Source: Psychromonas ingrahamii 37 (lineage in GTDB: Bacteria; Pseudomonadota; Gammaproteobacteria; Enterobacterales; Psychromonadaceae). From it: a stretch of DNA of 64,000 nt. The stretch covers positions 2,666,001 to 2,730,000 of the forward strand of contig NC_008709.1 in NCBI RefSeq assembly GCF_000015285.1, given 5' to 3'. Every line of letters begins with the position of its first letter. The stretch's first letter is position 1. Made by a program: the position numbers and the translations under genes. The notes beneath the pieces were generated by a model. It worked only from the letters and a program-made list of their open reading frames with translations. It had not been told where the DNA came from and ran no database searches. Below, one piece after another: positions 48,062-56,888 of this stretch.

Positions 48062-49384
48062 TTATTTTTCTATCAGATAACGTGTTGGGATAATAAAAGA
48101 AAATTGACTGCCCACCCCTATTGTACTTTGTACCTTTAATTCACAGCCGTAATGACTCAGGGTATGTTTGACAATAGAGAGACCCAAACCGGAACCGCCG
48201 GTATCTCTAGAACGCGAACCTTCAACACGATAGAAGCGCTCCGTAAGACGATGAAGATGCTCTTCAGCAATGCCTTCTCCATCATCAACCACAGAAAAAT
48301 GGCCACCGGTTTTACAGGAAAGACGCCATCGCACCTTAACTGAACCATGCTCAGGTGTATAGTTAATGGCGTTATAGATTAAATTTGCCATCACACTGCG
48401 TAACTGCATCTCATCACCCAGCAAATGCAAGTTCGGATCTATTTCAAATTTAATGGTTAAAGATTTATTTTTTCCTAATTCAATCGCTTCATTTTCAATC
48501 TGCTTAAGCAAAAAAGGAACATTAACCACGGTATTTAAATCAACACTGCCTGCACCTTCTATTTTAGACAAAATCATTATCTGCTCTACCAACGCACACA
48601 TTCGTTTTGTCTGCTGGTCTAAAATAGTCAGCGTTTTTGATTGTTGCGGACTGTCCACCAGCTGCATATCCAATATTTCAATGTAACCTTGTAATACCGT
48701 TAACGGGGTGCGCAATTCATGAGAGACGTTGGCCACAAAACGACGACGCATTTCGTCCATCTCTCGATAACTGGTCACGTCTCGAACAATCAATAAACGT
48801 TTGTGTTTTGCGTAGGGCATAACACTAAATTCAAGTAATTTATCTGCGTGAATAGGAGAAGGTAACTCTAATAATTCAGAAGAATCATCACGTTTTAAAA
48901 ATGCCAAAAATTCAGGATCAGGTACTAGGGAGGTAATATGTTCTCCTGAAACTTCTTTACGAGAAAAACCCGAATTATCGGTTCGCTTAAAACCCAGTTG
49001 AAATTGTGCCAAACGATTGGACCAAACAATACCCCCGCTTTTCGCATAAACTATCACCCCATCTGAAAGCGCTTCTGAACCTTCACTAAAACGGCGAATG
49101 ATACCGGCCAAATCATTACGACGTTTGCGATGCCTTTGCTGCATATTATGAAGGCCATTAAATGCATGTTGCCAGTCTAATTTACCCTTGGGCAGGATGG
49201 TGCTTTTATCAAACCATAACCAGTTATTTAATTTTTTCAGGTAATAATAATGCCACACAATATGGGCAAACAAGGAAACCAGTAATAAGTCTTTTAAACA
49301 ATTAAAAACAATACCTAAAATAATAATTGGGGCATAAAAAACAGACAATGCGATAATTTGATGTTTTGCGGTAAAAGCTTTCAA
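48062..49384 (-). CDS. phoR: Phosphate regulon sensor kinase PhoR
   Basis: Membrane histidine kinase sensing phosphate through Pst/PhoU. 440 residues: N-terminal hydrophobic region (about 8-48), a DUF3329 linker, PAS-type domain (about 100-205), HisKA with phosphoryl site H222 (VANVSHELRTPLTVLQGY), and HATPase with N box NLIYNAINYTP and GSGLGLSIV. 164 bases downstream of phoB, same strand. Confidence 0.95.
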   Translation of the reverse strand: MKAFTAKHQIIALSVFYAPIIILGIVFNCLKDLLLVSLFAHIVWHYYYLKKLNNWLWFDKSTILPKGKLDWQHAFNGLHNMQQRHRKRRNDLAGIIRRFSEGSEALSDGVIVYAKSGGIVWSNRLAQFQLGFKRTDNSGFSRKEVSGEHITSLVPDPEFLAFLKRDDSSELLELPSPIHADKLLEFSVMPYAKHKRLLIVRDVTSYREMDEMRRRFVANVSHELRTPLTVLQGYIEILDMQLVDSPQQSKTLTILDQQTKRMCALVEQIMILSKIEGAGSVDLNTVVNVPFLLKQIENEAIELGKNKSLTIKFEIDPNLHLLGDEMQLRSVMANLIYNAINYTPEHGSVKVRWRLSCKTGGHFSVVDDGEGIAEEHLHRLTERFYRVEGSRSRDTGGSGLGLSIVKHTLSHYGCELKVQSTIGVGSQFSFIIPTRYLIEK

Positions 49385-49516
49385 AGTAATAACTCTATTA
49401 ATATAAATTACTGATTTATCAAGTGATTAAAAACGTTTCGATGATCAAAATCAGCACGGTGAGCCGTGGATAGTTTAGGCCCTTAAAGTGGAAGCTTTAG
49501 TCATTCCAAATCGATA

Positions 49517-49536
49517 CGTCATCACCTGAGATGACG
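49517..49536. terminator. Hairpin between phoB and phoR
   Basis: CGTCATC-ACCTGA-GATGACG, a 7-bp stem 12 bases after the phoB stop, without a T run. It could tune the phoB to phoR ratio rather than end transcription. A smaller CACGG-TGAG-CCGTG hairpin lies nearby. Confidence 0.45.
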
Positions 49537-49548
49537 GTTAAGGTTATA

Positions 49549-50232
49549 TTAGCTACGGACTGAAAAGCGATAACCGGCACCGCGTACGGTTTGGATTAAA
49601 TGATCATGATCTGCTAACGCTTTACGCAGTCGTCTAATATGTACATCTACGGTACGGTCCTCAACATAGACATTGGTTCCCCATACATTATTAAGCAATT
49701 GCTCACGACTGTAAACGCGTTCCGGATGAGTCATAAAAAAATGTAATAAATTAAACTCCGTTGGTCCCATATTCAATGCTTCATCGGCCAACGAAACACG
49801 ATGAGAAACCGGATCGAGTTTCAGCTTATTGAAGGATAATTCATCATCGAGGGAAGTTGGATTAACACGTCGCATCACTGTTTTTAATCGCGCCATCAAC
49901 TCTTTAGGCGAAAAGGGTTTAGTGACATAATCATCCGCACCATTTTCCAGGCCCCTGACTTTATCTTGCTCTTCGCCTCGAGCGGTCAACATGACGACCG
50001 GGATGGAGCGTAAAATATTATCTTGTTTGAGGTGGCTAAGTAATTTTATGCCACTACCGCCCGGAAACATCCAATCCAGTAAAATCAAATCGGGATAGGG
50101 TTCGTGTAATTGATTTAATGCACTTTGATAAGTATCGGCTTCAATGCACTCATAACCATGCTGGTCTAATACAAAACATAACATATCGCGGATTGCGACT
50201 TCATCTTCTACAACTAATATACGGCTCGCCAT
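49549..50232 (-). CDS. phoB: Phosphate regulon response regulator PhoB
   Basis: OmpR/PhoB-type regulator, 227 residues. Receiver domain with acidic pocket E9-D10-E11, phospho-acceptor D53 (LLDWMFPGG), T in MLTARG and K in YVTKPF, followed by a winged-helix domain ([20 protein letters not shown] and later [12 protein letters not shown]). It activates genes for phosphate uptake when PhoR signals starvation. Upstream DNA has CTGTCAT-like heptamers, as expected for autoregulation. Confidence 0.96.
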   Translation of the reverse strand: MASRILVVEDEVAIRDMLCFVLDQHGYECIEADTYQSALNQLHEPYPDLILLDWMFPGGSGIKLLSHLKQDNILRSIPVVMLTARGEEQDKVRGLENGADDYVTKPFSPKELMARLKTVMRRVNPTSLDDELSFNKLKLDPVSHRVSLADEALNMGPTEFNLLHFFMTHPERVYSREQLLNNVWGTNVYVEDRTVDVHIRRLRKALADHDHLIQTVRGAGYRFSVRS

Positions 50233-50294
50233 TTGATACTACCTATCTGTTCTGAGTAATGGTTAGTTTGAAACTACTTCGATTAAACCATTAT

Positions 50295-50352
50295 TGACTT
50301 ACATTATGACAGTTATATTACAAACCTTCATTATTTGTCATAAATTTGCAAT
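50295..50352. promoter_or_regulatory. Possible Pho-box half sites upstream of phoB
   Basis: A perfect CTGTCAT heptamer lies on the minus strand at 50306-50312, and TTGTCATAAATTTGCAAT (50335-50352, plus strand) has two heptamers at 11-base spacing matching 6/7 and about 4/7. Neither is a full two-repeat box, so this is weak. Confidence 0.3.
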
Positions 50353-50412
50353 AAAAGCATTATGATGCAAAAAAAATGCAACACTTACCGATTTCCCTAA
50401 AATCATTTACAC

Positions 50413-50466
50413 TTGTACCCAAAATACCGGAAGATGCTGATTCAGCATCTTTAAGTCATTTAGGAC
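50413..50466. repeat. Dispersed palindrome, copy A
   Basis: Core AAGATGCTGATTCAGCATCTT (50431-50451, 21 bases, palindromic) with outer arms TGTACCCAAAATAC and a decayed partner. It belongs to the same family as 53650-53705 and 63380-63440 and lies in the phoB/rdgC divergent gap. Confidence 0.7.
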
Positions 50467-50494
50467 TAACTCTCTATCACTAAAGGTGCATTAC

Positions 50495-51403
50495 ATGTTT
50501 TTCAAAAACCTACAAGTTTATCGTTTTACCCGCCCCCTTGAACAAGACATTGATACATTAGAAAGAAATCTTGAAGAATTTAAATTTAAACCCTGTGGCA
50601 GCCAGGATATTTCGAAACTAGGCTGGGTCTTCCCGATGGGAAAATCAGGCTCAATGTATACTCACATTGCAGGCAAGCAAATTCTGATTTGCTTAAAAAA
50701 AGAGGAAAAGATGTTACCTGCAGGGGTCATTAAAGATCAACTGAATGAACGCGTGGAAGCGATTGAACTTGAACAGGGCCGCGCACTGAAGAAAAAAGAA
50801 AAAGACAGTCTAAAAGAAGAGATTGTCATGCAGTTGTTACCACGGGCATTTAGTCGTACTTCACAAACCTTTGCCTGGATCGATTCAGAATCAGATATGT
50901 TATATGTTGACGCATCCAGTACCCGTAAGGCCGAGGAGCTTATTTCATTACTGCGTAAAACATTAGGCAGTTTGCCCATTGTCCCTATCCAGCTTAAAAA
51001 CCAGGCAGATGTGATTATGACCGATTGGTTAACCGAGGGTAATATCCCCGCTAACTTTGCATTAGAAGATGAGGCCGAATTATGTTCGGCATTAGAAGGT
51101 GGCGGTATTATTCGCTGTAAACAGCAGGACTTATTATCCGATGAAATAAAAAACCATTTATCAGCTGATAAATTTGTGACTAAATTAGCCCTGTGCTGGG
51201 CTGACAGTATCTCATTTATTATTGGCGAAGAATTTGCGCTTAAACGCATTAAGTTTGCCGATGTATTGCAGGAACAAAATGAAGATATCGATAAAGATGA
51301 TTTTGCGGCTCGCTTCGATGCTGACTTTGCCCTGATGACGGGAGAAATTAAACAGCTCATTCCGGCTGTGCTAGCGGCTTTTGGTGGCGAGCAAAGCCTT
51401 TAA
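50495..51403 (+). CDS. rdgC: Recombination-associated protein RdgC
   Basis: Ring-shaped DNA-binding protein that limits RecA-promoted strand exchange. 302 residues, the E. coli length, beginning MFFKNLQVYRF with AAAGGTG upstream of ATG 50495. Family-typical SKLGWVFPMG (about 40-49), LPAGVIKDQLNERV and LLPRAFSRT. Divergent from phoB. A long minus-strand open frame inside it is not coding. Confidence 0.95.
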   Translation: MFFKNLQVYRFTRPLEQDIDTLERNLEEFKFKPCGSQDISKLGWVFPMGKSGSMYTHIAGKQILICLKKEEKMLPAGVIKDQLNERVEAIELEQGRALKKKEKDSLKEEIVMQLLPRAFSRTSQTFAWIDSESDMLYVDASSTRKAEELISLLRKTLGSLPIVPIQLKNQADVIMTDWLTEGNIPANFALEDEAELCSALEGGGIIRCKQQDLLSDEIKNHLSADKFVTKLALCWADSISFIIGEEFALKRIKFADVLQEQNEDIDKDDFAARFDADFALMTGEIKQLIPAVLAAFGGEQSL

Positions 51404-51460
51404 TAAAAAATAGACAGCATTCGGTTACAGGTAAATTGCCTCTCTGCCTCACCTGAAAAG

Positions 51461-51720
51461 AGGGTCTGTTGACCATTCGAGTACGAATTTTTTTCAATAT
51501 AAAAGTGTTCTGAGCAAGGAATGCATCGTTCACATAGTTATTCTATGTAAACGACAAATAACGCAGGACGCTTTTAGATGAACCCGAAGGGCAACATTTG
51601 TGGGCACTTTTTACTGCGTTATAGCCTGCTTATGTAGAATAACTACACCGCGCAAGCTCTGCCTTGTATAAAGCACGCACAAATTGCTGCAAAAATGTAC
51701 ACGAAAGGTCAACAGCCCCT
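51461..51720. mobile_element. 260-bp MITE-like element with 24-bp terminal inverted repeats
   Basis: Ends at 51461-51484 and 51697-51720 are inverted repeats matching 21 of 24 bases; both begin AGGG, then CTGTTGACC. Inside, a second inverted pair (AGTTATTCTA near 51537 and TAGAATAACTA near 51637) and CGTTAT motifs make the whole element foldable. It has no ORF for a transposase, so it would be non-autonomous. I see no clear target-site duplication. It fills the rdgC-purT gap. Confidence 0.75.
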
Positions 51721-51842
51721 AAATACCTTTGATATTCTTCTCAAAAATATCGAAGGTTTTTTATCTTTGTTCCTCAAAAAATGAAAAAATCTGTTAATAT
51801 CTTCGCTTACAATCCCTTAAAATTTTCAATGAGTCGAATAAT

Positions 51843-53033
51843 ATGAGTGTTTCAATTTTTGGCAGTGCAAAGGCTAATAGTGCGACAAAAGCCCTTCTTT
51901 TAGGATCTGGAGAACTGGGTAAAGAAGTGGCAATTGAACTGCAACGCTTTGGTATTGAAGTGATTGCGGCAGATAGTTATGAAAATGCGCCTGCAATGCA
52001 AGTCGCGCATTCATCCCATGTTGTTAGTATGCTGGATGGCGAAAAATTAGCGACAATTATTCGAGCCGAAAAGCCTGATTTTATTATCCCTGAAGTAGAA
52101 GCCATCGCCACGGATACATTACTTGCCTTAGAAGCAGAAGGTTTTAATGTAGTACCCACAGCCCGTGCCGCAAAATTGACTATGGACAGAGAAGGTATTC
52201 GCCGCCTCGCTGCTGAAACCTTAGGAATAAAAACATCACCCTATATATTTGCAGACAGCAAAGAAGAATATTTATCTGCGATCGAGAAAATAGGCAAACC
52301 TTGTGTGATTAAACCCGTTATGAGCAGTTCAGGTAAGGGCCAAAGTATTGTAAAAAGCGCTGCCGATTTAGACAATGCATGGACCTATTCTCAAGTTGGC
52401 GGTCGTAGTGGTGAAGGTCGTATCATTATTGAGGGTTTTGTGCCCTTTGATTATGAAATCACGCTATTAACAGTGAATGCCGTTGATGGTACTCATTTCT
52501 GTGACCCTATTGGTCATCGTCAGGAAAATGGTGATTACCGCGAATCCTGGCAACCACAAGCAATGTCAACGGTGGCGCTGCAGAAGGCACAGAATATCGC
52601 CAAAAAAATAGTCACTGAACTAGGTGGATATGGTTTATTTGGTATGGAGTTTTTTGTCAAAGGCGATCAGGTTTATTTTAGCGAAGTCTCCCCTCGCCCG
52701 CACGATACCGGATTAGTTACCTTAGTTTCACAGGATGCTTCAGAATTTGCGTTACATGTTCGTGCCATTTTAGGTTTTCCTATTGGTCGTATTATTCAAT
52801 ATGGCCCCTGCGCATCGAGTGTTATTTTAGGCAATGGTCTATCCGATGATATTAAATTTACCAACCTAGATCAAGCACTCGGCAGCGTCGCCGGTGCGCA
52901 AATTCGACTATTTGCCAAACCAGATATCAATGGTCAGCGACGTTTAGGTGTCGCCATTGCACGTGGTGAAACAGTTGAAGAAGCCGTTGATAATGCCAAG
53001 ACTGTCTCGAATAAAGTTAATATTATTTATTAA
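51843..53033 (+). CDS. purT: Formate-dependent phosphoribosylglycinamide formyltransferase
   Basis: Purine synthesis: makes formyl-GAR from GAR, formate and ATP. 396-residue ATP-grasp enzyme: N-terminal [20 protein letters not shown] nucleotide fold, GAR/formate residues in the PEVEAIAT region, ATP-grasp loop SSSGKGQS (about 160-167) and metal ligands in [20 protein letters not shown] terminator follows. Confidence 0.96.
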   Translation: MSVSIFGSAKANSATKALLLGSGELGKEVAIELQRFGIEVIAADSYENAPAMQVAHSSHVVSMLDGEKLATIIRAEKPDFIIPEVEAIATDTLLALEAEGFNVVPTARAAKLTMDREGIRRLAAETLGIKTSPYIFADSKEEYLSAIEKIGKPCVIKPVMSSSGKGQSIVKSAADLDNAWTYSQVGGRSGEGRIIIEGFVPFDYEITLLTVNAVDGTHFCDPIGHRQENGDYRESWQPQAMSTVALQKAQNIAKKIVTELGGYGLFGMEFFVKGDQVYFSEVSPRPHDTGLVTLVSQDASEFALHVRAILGFPIGRIIQYGPCASSVILGNGLSDDIKFTNLDQALGSVAGAQIRLFAKPDINGQRRLGVAIARGETVEEAVDNAKTVSNKVNIIY

Positions 53034-53065
53034 GTAACGCTGCTAAAATTTTGTTGTCAGTATTT

Positions 53066-53092
53066 AAAGGTAACTTTAGTTACCTTTTTTTA
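53066..53092 (+). terminator. Rho-independent terminator after purT
   Basis: AAAGGTAAC-TTTA-GTTACCTTTTTTT, 32 bases after the stop. Confidence 0.9.
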
Positions 53093-53179
53093 TGTCTTTT
53101 TTCTCTCCAAACACAGCCAGCGCTTAAAAAAAACACAACTTCAGCATAAAAAACTTGAAAAATAACACAATCACCATTA

Positions 53180-53210
53180 CTGTTGTTTTATACAGTGTTT
53201 TTAAATACAG
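53180..53210 (+). promoter_or_regulatory. Two overlapping LexA boxes before sulA-like gene
   Basis: CTGTTGTTTTATACAG at 53180-53195 is a perfect CTGT-N8-ACAG box. GTGTTTTTAAATACAG at 53195-53210 matches with one mismatch, and the two share base 53195. They lie 9 to 39 bases before the ATG at 53219. Confidence 0.88.
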
Positions 53211-53218
53211 GTGTTTAT

Positions 53219-53629
53219 ATGTTATCTAACTGCATGCAAGCCAAAAATAAAATAAAATCAGAAAATAATAAATCACTACACTTAAGCCGCAAAAACCACG
53301 TCAATGTCAGTTATAATTTAGCCAACTATCACGCATTATTGGCACATATGAACAATGATCAGGATCAACGTTGGATATTATTTATCGCCCCTCCCGGTAA
53401 GCCTAATTTTAGTTTTTTACAACGCTCAGGTATTCATAAAAGTCGCGTGCTCACCCTTGATGCCCATAGGGTAAAAGATTCACTTACGCTGCTTAAAAGC
53501 ACACTGCAAAGTAATAACTATTCAACCGTTATAACCTGGTTAAGTGAAATTGATAAAACACTACAGGCTGAATTACAGGGTTATTGCCAGACAAGTAAAA
53601 CAAACTGCTTTGTTTACTGTAAACAATAA
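53219..53629 (+). CDS. sulA: SulA-like SOS cell-division inhibitor
   Basis: 136 residues from ATG 53219 (CAGGTG upstream); the longer frame from 53183 overlaps the LexA boxes and is not used. The core RWILFIAPPGKPNFSFLQRS...RVL...STVITWLSEID matches the SulA pattern (substrate-like IAPP and the STVITWL strand). SulA binds FtsZ and blocks septation during DNA damage. Identification combines weak sequence similarity with the strong SOS operator; lexA is not adjacent. Confidence 0.8.
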   Translation: MLSNCMQAKNKIKSENNKSLHLSRKNHVNVSYNLANYHALLAHMNNDQDQRWILFIAPPGKPNFSFLQRSGIHKSRVLTLDAHRVKDSLTLLKSTLQSNNYSTVITWLSEIDKTLQAELQGYCQTSKTNCFVYCKQ

Positions 53630-53649
53630 TCTCAACGTCCTAAAATTTG

Positions 53650-53705
53650 TTATACCCGAACGACTTGAAGATGCAGATTCAGATTCAAATAATTTGGGGT
53701 TATAA
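53650..53705. repeat. Dispersed palindrome, copy B
   Basis: TATACCCGAACGACTTGAA (53652-53670) and TTCAAATAATTTGGGGTTAT (53684-53703) form imperfect outer arms around AGATGCAGATTCAGA. Same family as copies A (50413) and C (63380). It lies 20 bases after the sulA stop and directly upstream of yaeP. Confidence 0.65.
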
Positions 53706-53738
53706 TGCTGACAATTTTATCGAATAGGCAGCATTAAT

Positions 53739-53939
53739 ATGTACCACTACTGTGAAAAAACCAAAAAATTAATTAATCTTATCGGCAGCGGCAATGCCGC
53801 TTATGTGCCAAAAGCGATTACTTGTGCAATTAACACTCTAGACAGAATTGCGGCTAATAAAGATTTACCGGAAAATGTTAGAGAAGAGGCTGCTTATGCG
53901 GCTGCAAACCTGTCACTCAGTGATTATAAAGACGATTAA
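53739..53939 (+). CDS. yaeP: YaeP (UPF0253) family protein
   Basis: 66 residues, exactly the E. coli YaeP length. Conserved pattern Y-C...I.SG...YVPKAI.C...LD..A.....P..VREEAAYAAANL. Function unknown. The end DYKDD is typical. Confidence 0.88.
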   Translation: MYHYCEKTKKLINLIGSGNAAYVPKAITCAINTLDRIAANKDLPENVREEAAYAAANLSLSDYKDD

Positions 53940-54142
53940 AAAATAGTGGTCAGGAATAAGATAAGTTAACCTGAGAAAGTGAGAAGCTTTCAGGGGTGGG
54001 AAATATTAACTTAAGCCGATATCTGTTTAAAAAAATGGCGATAATAATAGATAATCACCATTTTTCAATAACTTGATTTTAGGATCTTCATAACCTAAAA
54101 GCGATAGCGTAAACGTCCTATCAAAGGGACTCAACTAAACTG

Positions 54143-54994
54143 TTATACTTCAACCTCAAGCATACGGGCGATACGATCTTCTTCCTCTTCACGTGCCGCG
54201 CTGATTTCACTTAGAATATTATCGACATCGGTTATTTCATTGCTTTCAGCAAATAAGCCCGTTAGCACAACATCATTTTTCAACTCACCTGCTTCATATA
54301 AGGCCCAGATTTCTTCGGCATACTTGCTGTCTTTCAGCGCCGGGGCAAATTGTGCATAATAAGCGGTCATATTATTAACATCGCGAAATAACATTCGTTT
54401 GGCATTGTTATTTCCGGCTGCGTCAATGGCTTGAGGTAAATCGATAATCACAGGTCCCCACTCATCAACTAACACATTAAATTCTGATAAGTCACCGTGA
54501 ATAATGCCAATATTCAACATGCGAACAACATAATTCATAATTTCCAAATGGTCATCTAATGCTTGCTCTTCGGGCATACTGACATCATTAAGACGTGGCG
54601 CGGCAAACCCCTCTTCGTCAGTGATTAAATCCATTAATAAAACACCTTCAAAACAGCCGTAGGGTTGCGGTACGCGTACGCCTGCATCGGATAATTTGTA
54701 TAAAGCTTCTACTTCAGCATTCTGCCAAAGTTTTTCCTGTTCCCCACGTCCAAACTTTGACCCTTTTTCCATCGCACGGGCGCGACGTCCGTTGCGTACT
54801 TTGCGGCCTTCATTGTATAAAACGGCTTGTTTAAAACTACGTTTACTTGCCTCCTTGTACACTTTAGCGCAACGCACATGCTCACCACATTGCACCACAA
54901 AAACAGTTGCTTCTTTACCACTCATTAATTGGCGTAATACCTTATCAACTAAACCATCGTCAACAAGAGGTTGTATTCTTTTAGGTGTTTTCAT
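54143..54994 (-). CDS. RIO-type serine protein kinase
   Basis: 283 residues of the PA4780-like bacterial RIO1 family. The nucleotide-binding loop SGKEATVF (25-32), catalytic Lys in CAKVYK (K44), active-site HGDLSEFN (D168, N173) and metal-binding IIDLPQA (D185) are all intact. RIO kinases act on ribosome maturation in archaea and eukaryotes; the bacterial substrate is not known. The acidic C-terminus (REEEEDRIARMLE) is family-typical. Confidence 0.9.
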   Translation of the reverse strand: MKTPKRIQPLVDDGLVDKVLRQLMSGKEATVFVVQCGEHVRCAKVYKEASKRSFKQAVLYNEGRKVRNGRRARAMEKGSKFGRGEQEKLWQNAEVEALYKLSDAGVRVPQPYGCFEGVLLMDLITDEEGFAAPRLNDVSMPEEQALDDHLEIMNYVVRMLNIGIIHGDLSEFNVLVDEWGPVIIDLPQAIDAAGNNNAKRMLFRDVNNMTAYYAQFAPALKDSKYAEEIWALYEAGELKNDVVLTGLFAESNEITDVDNILSEISAAREEEEDRIARMLEVEV

Positions 54995-55588
54995 ATTTTT
55001 TTTTACATTCTCTTATTGTTAATAATTGATTTCAGTATGATAGCATTTAGCTTGATGTCGTTTGCTTGTTGAAGGTCCGTACCTGTTATAGGGCGCATTA
55101 AAAGCTAACGTCCAGATCAAAGAATAGACCTCTCTATTGTGCGGATTGTCACCCATTATTATTGGTAGACTATTAATAACTTTTCCTAGCCTTTTAATAT
55201 TACGCTGTTTGCTTACATTGATTTGTTGAAATTCAACAGGATTTCCACAATCAACCACTTTTCATTTGACGCGGGGGCAGTTTTACTGCTGATCCCTACT
55301 GATTTTATCATTTGTAGATCTAAACAACCTTTTGCCGCGCTATAAACTGGCTGTGATTATACTTGTACCCGCGCATATTGACTAAAAAAATGAACCAAAA
55401 ATGTCACAATTATCATAGAACTTATCATTTAAGTCCTGCCTATGAACGGATAAGTGTAACATTGATAGCAGTACCCTGCAGTTAAAATCACCGATACCTT
55501 CACTGTTTTGAAATTAATTAGTGGCTTGCGTTTGACTTCTCGCCACGTCACGGTAACCTTGAAAAAAATAGTAACTGTTGAGACTTAA
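54995..55588. other. 594-base gap between RIO kinase and xseB
   Basis: No convincing gene. A 79-codon minus-strand frame at 55019-55258 looks like a chance or decayed frame (no ribosome-binding site, composition unlike neighbours). The region must hold the RIO kinase promoter on one side and the xseB promoter on the other; none could be fixed. Confidence 0.4.
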
Positions 55589-55825
55589 ATGGCCTTAAAA
55601 AAACCCGAAAATATGCATTATGAAGAAGCTATCGACGAACTAGAAAATATTGTCAACCATTTAGAAGTGGGTGACTTAGCTTTAGAGGATGCTTTAAAAC
55701 AATTTGAACGGGGCATTGCATTAGCGCGCAGCAACAACCAAAAACTTCAAAAAGCACAGCAGCAAGTTAACATCTTAATGCAACAAGACGCTCAGGCACC
55801 GCTTCAAGAATTTAATGATGAGTAA
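55589..55825 (+). CDS. xseB: Exodeoxyribonuclease VII small subunit
   Basis: 78-residue subunit of ExoVII, which degrades single-stranded DNA together with XseA. Pattern NMHYEEAIDELENIVNHLEV...ALEDALKQFERGIAL is diagnostic. First of xseB-ispA-dxs, an order common in Gammaproteobacteria. Confidence 0.95.
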   Translation: MALKKPENMHYEEAIDELENIVNHLEVGDLALEDALKQFERGIALARSNNQKLQKAQQQVNILMQQDAQAPLQEFNDE

Positions 55826-55837
55826 AGTATATTGTTT

Positions 55838-55871
55838 AAAAGTGCATTATTTTTGTAATAATTCACTTTTT
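55838..55871 (+). terminator. Hairpin with T run between xseB and ispA
   Basis: AAAAGTG-C-ATTATT, five-base loop, AATAAT-T-CACTTTTT. Stem is AT-rich with one mismatch. It may partly terminate xseB transcripts within the operon. Confidence 0.55.
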
Positions 55872-55917
55872 CTGTTTTTATCCTATTAACGTTCAATTAA
55901 CACAACTATAAAACCCT

Positions 55918-56808
55918 ATGACACAACTTGCAGAAACTCTGAATCAATATCAGCAACGTGTTGATAAAAATTTAAATAAATATATCAATATCACCCACCC
56001 TATCTCCCCTTTATTGAATGAAGCCATGGGATACGGAGCTTTATTAGGCGGCAAACGCGTCCGACCATTCTTGGTTTACGCCGTCGGTGATATGCTTGGT
56101 TGTTCATTGCAATCGTTAGATCCACTGGCGGCTGCCGTTGAATGTATTCATGCTTATTCATTGATTCATGACGATCTTCCGGCGATGGATGATGATGATC
56201 TTCGGCGCGGGCAGATGACTTGCCATAAAAAATTTGATGAAGCAACGGCGATTCTTGCAGGTGATGCATTACAAACCTTAGCGTTTGATATAATATCAAT
56301 GCCAAACAAGGCAATAACAGCACAAGCACAATTAAAAATGGTCAATTTTTTAGCGAAAGCGGCAGGTGATCATGGTATGTGTGCCGGACAAGCGTTAGAC
56401 TTAGTCGCTGAAAATCAATCTGTCAATTTGGTTACCCTGCAAAAAATACACCAGGCAAAAACGGGTGCTTTGATAAAAGTTGCGATTCAATTAGCAGCGA
56501 TGACCAAAAGCGATTTACACGAAGATCATTTTCAGTTATTAAATACTTTTGCCGACGCAATCGGTTTGGCATTTCAGGTACAGGATGATATTTTAGACAT
56601 TATCGGTGATACACAAACTCTGGGTAAACCCCAAGGTTCCGACCTTGCTCTGCATAAATCAACCTACCCGGCACTATTAGGTTTAGAAGAAGCACAAAAT
56701 AAAGCACAAGCACTTTGCCACGAGGCACAACTTGCTTTATCACAATTACCTTATAATACAGAATTGCTATCGAAATTTGCACAATACATCATCGCGCGCG
56801 ATAGATAG
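55918..56808 (+). CDS. ispA: Farnesyl diphosphate synthase IspA
   Basis: Condenses IPP with DMAPP and GPP to give farnesyl diphosphate. 296 residues with GGKRVRP, first Asp-rich motif DDLPAMDDDDLRRG (near 84) and second motif QDDILDIIGD, both intact. Followed by dxs 80 bases downstream. Confidence 0.96.
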   Translation: MTQLAETLNQYQQRVDKNLNKYINITHPISPLLNEAMGYGALLGGKRVRPFLVYAVGDMLGCSLQSLDPLAAAVECIHAYSLIHDDLPAMDDDDLRRGQMTCHKKFDEATAILAGDALQTLAFDIISMPNKAITAQAQLKMVNFLAKAAGDHGMCAGQALDLVAENQSVNLVTLQKIHQAKTGALIKVAIQLAAMTKSDLHEDHFQLLNTFADAIGLAFQVQDDILDIIGDTQTLGKPQGSDLALHKSTYPALLGLEEAQNKAQALCHEAQLALSQLPYNTELLSKFAQYIIARDR

Positions 56809-56888
56809 GCAATATCTACACTCATTAAAATTACCAATAAAAACATTTAGTAATTTTTTATTATTTTCTATATACACGACTGAAGCTT

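Noticed and set aside
50737-51360. 207-codon minus-strand open frame inside rdgC
   Set aside because: Fully covered by rdgC, Ser-rich with no family pattern, and without a ribosome-binding site.
51404-51842. Integron or attC site
   Set aside because: Inverted ends and internal hairpins resemble a folded attC, but there is no cassette gene, integrase or attC core motif; a MITE is simpler.
55019-55258. 79-codon minus-strand frame upstream of the RIO kinase
   Set aside because: No ribosome-binding site, no recognised family, and composition unlike neighbours. I considered a decayed transposon or gene-cassette remnant but could not support it.
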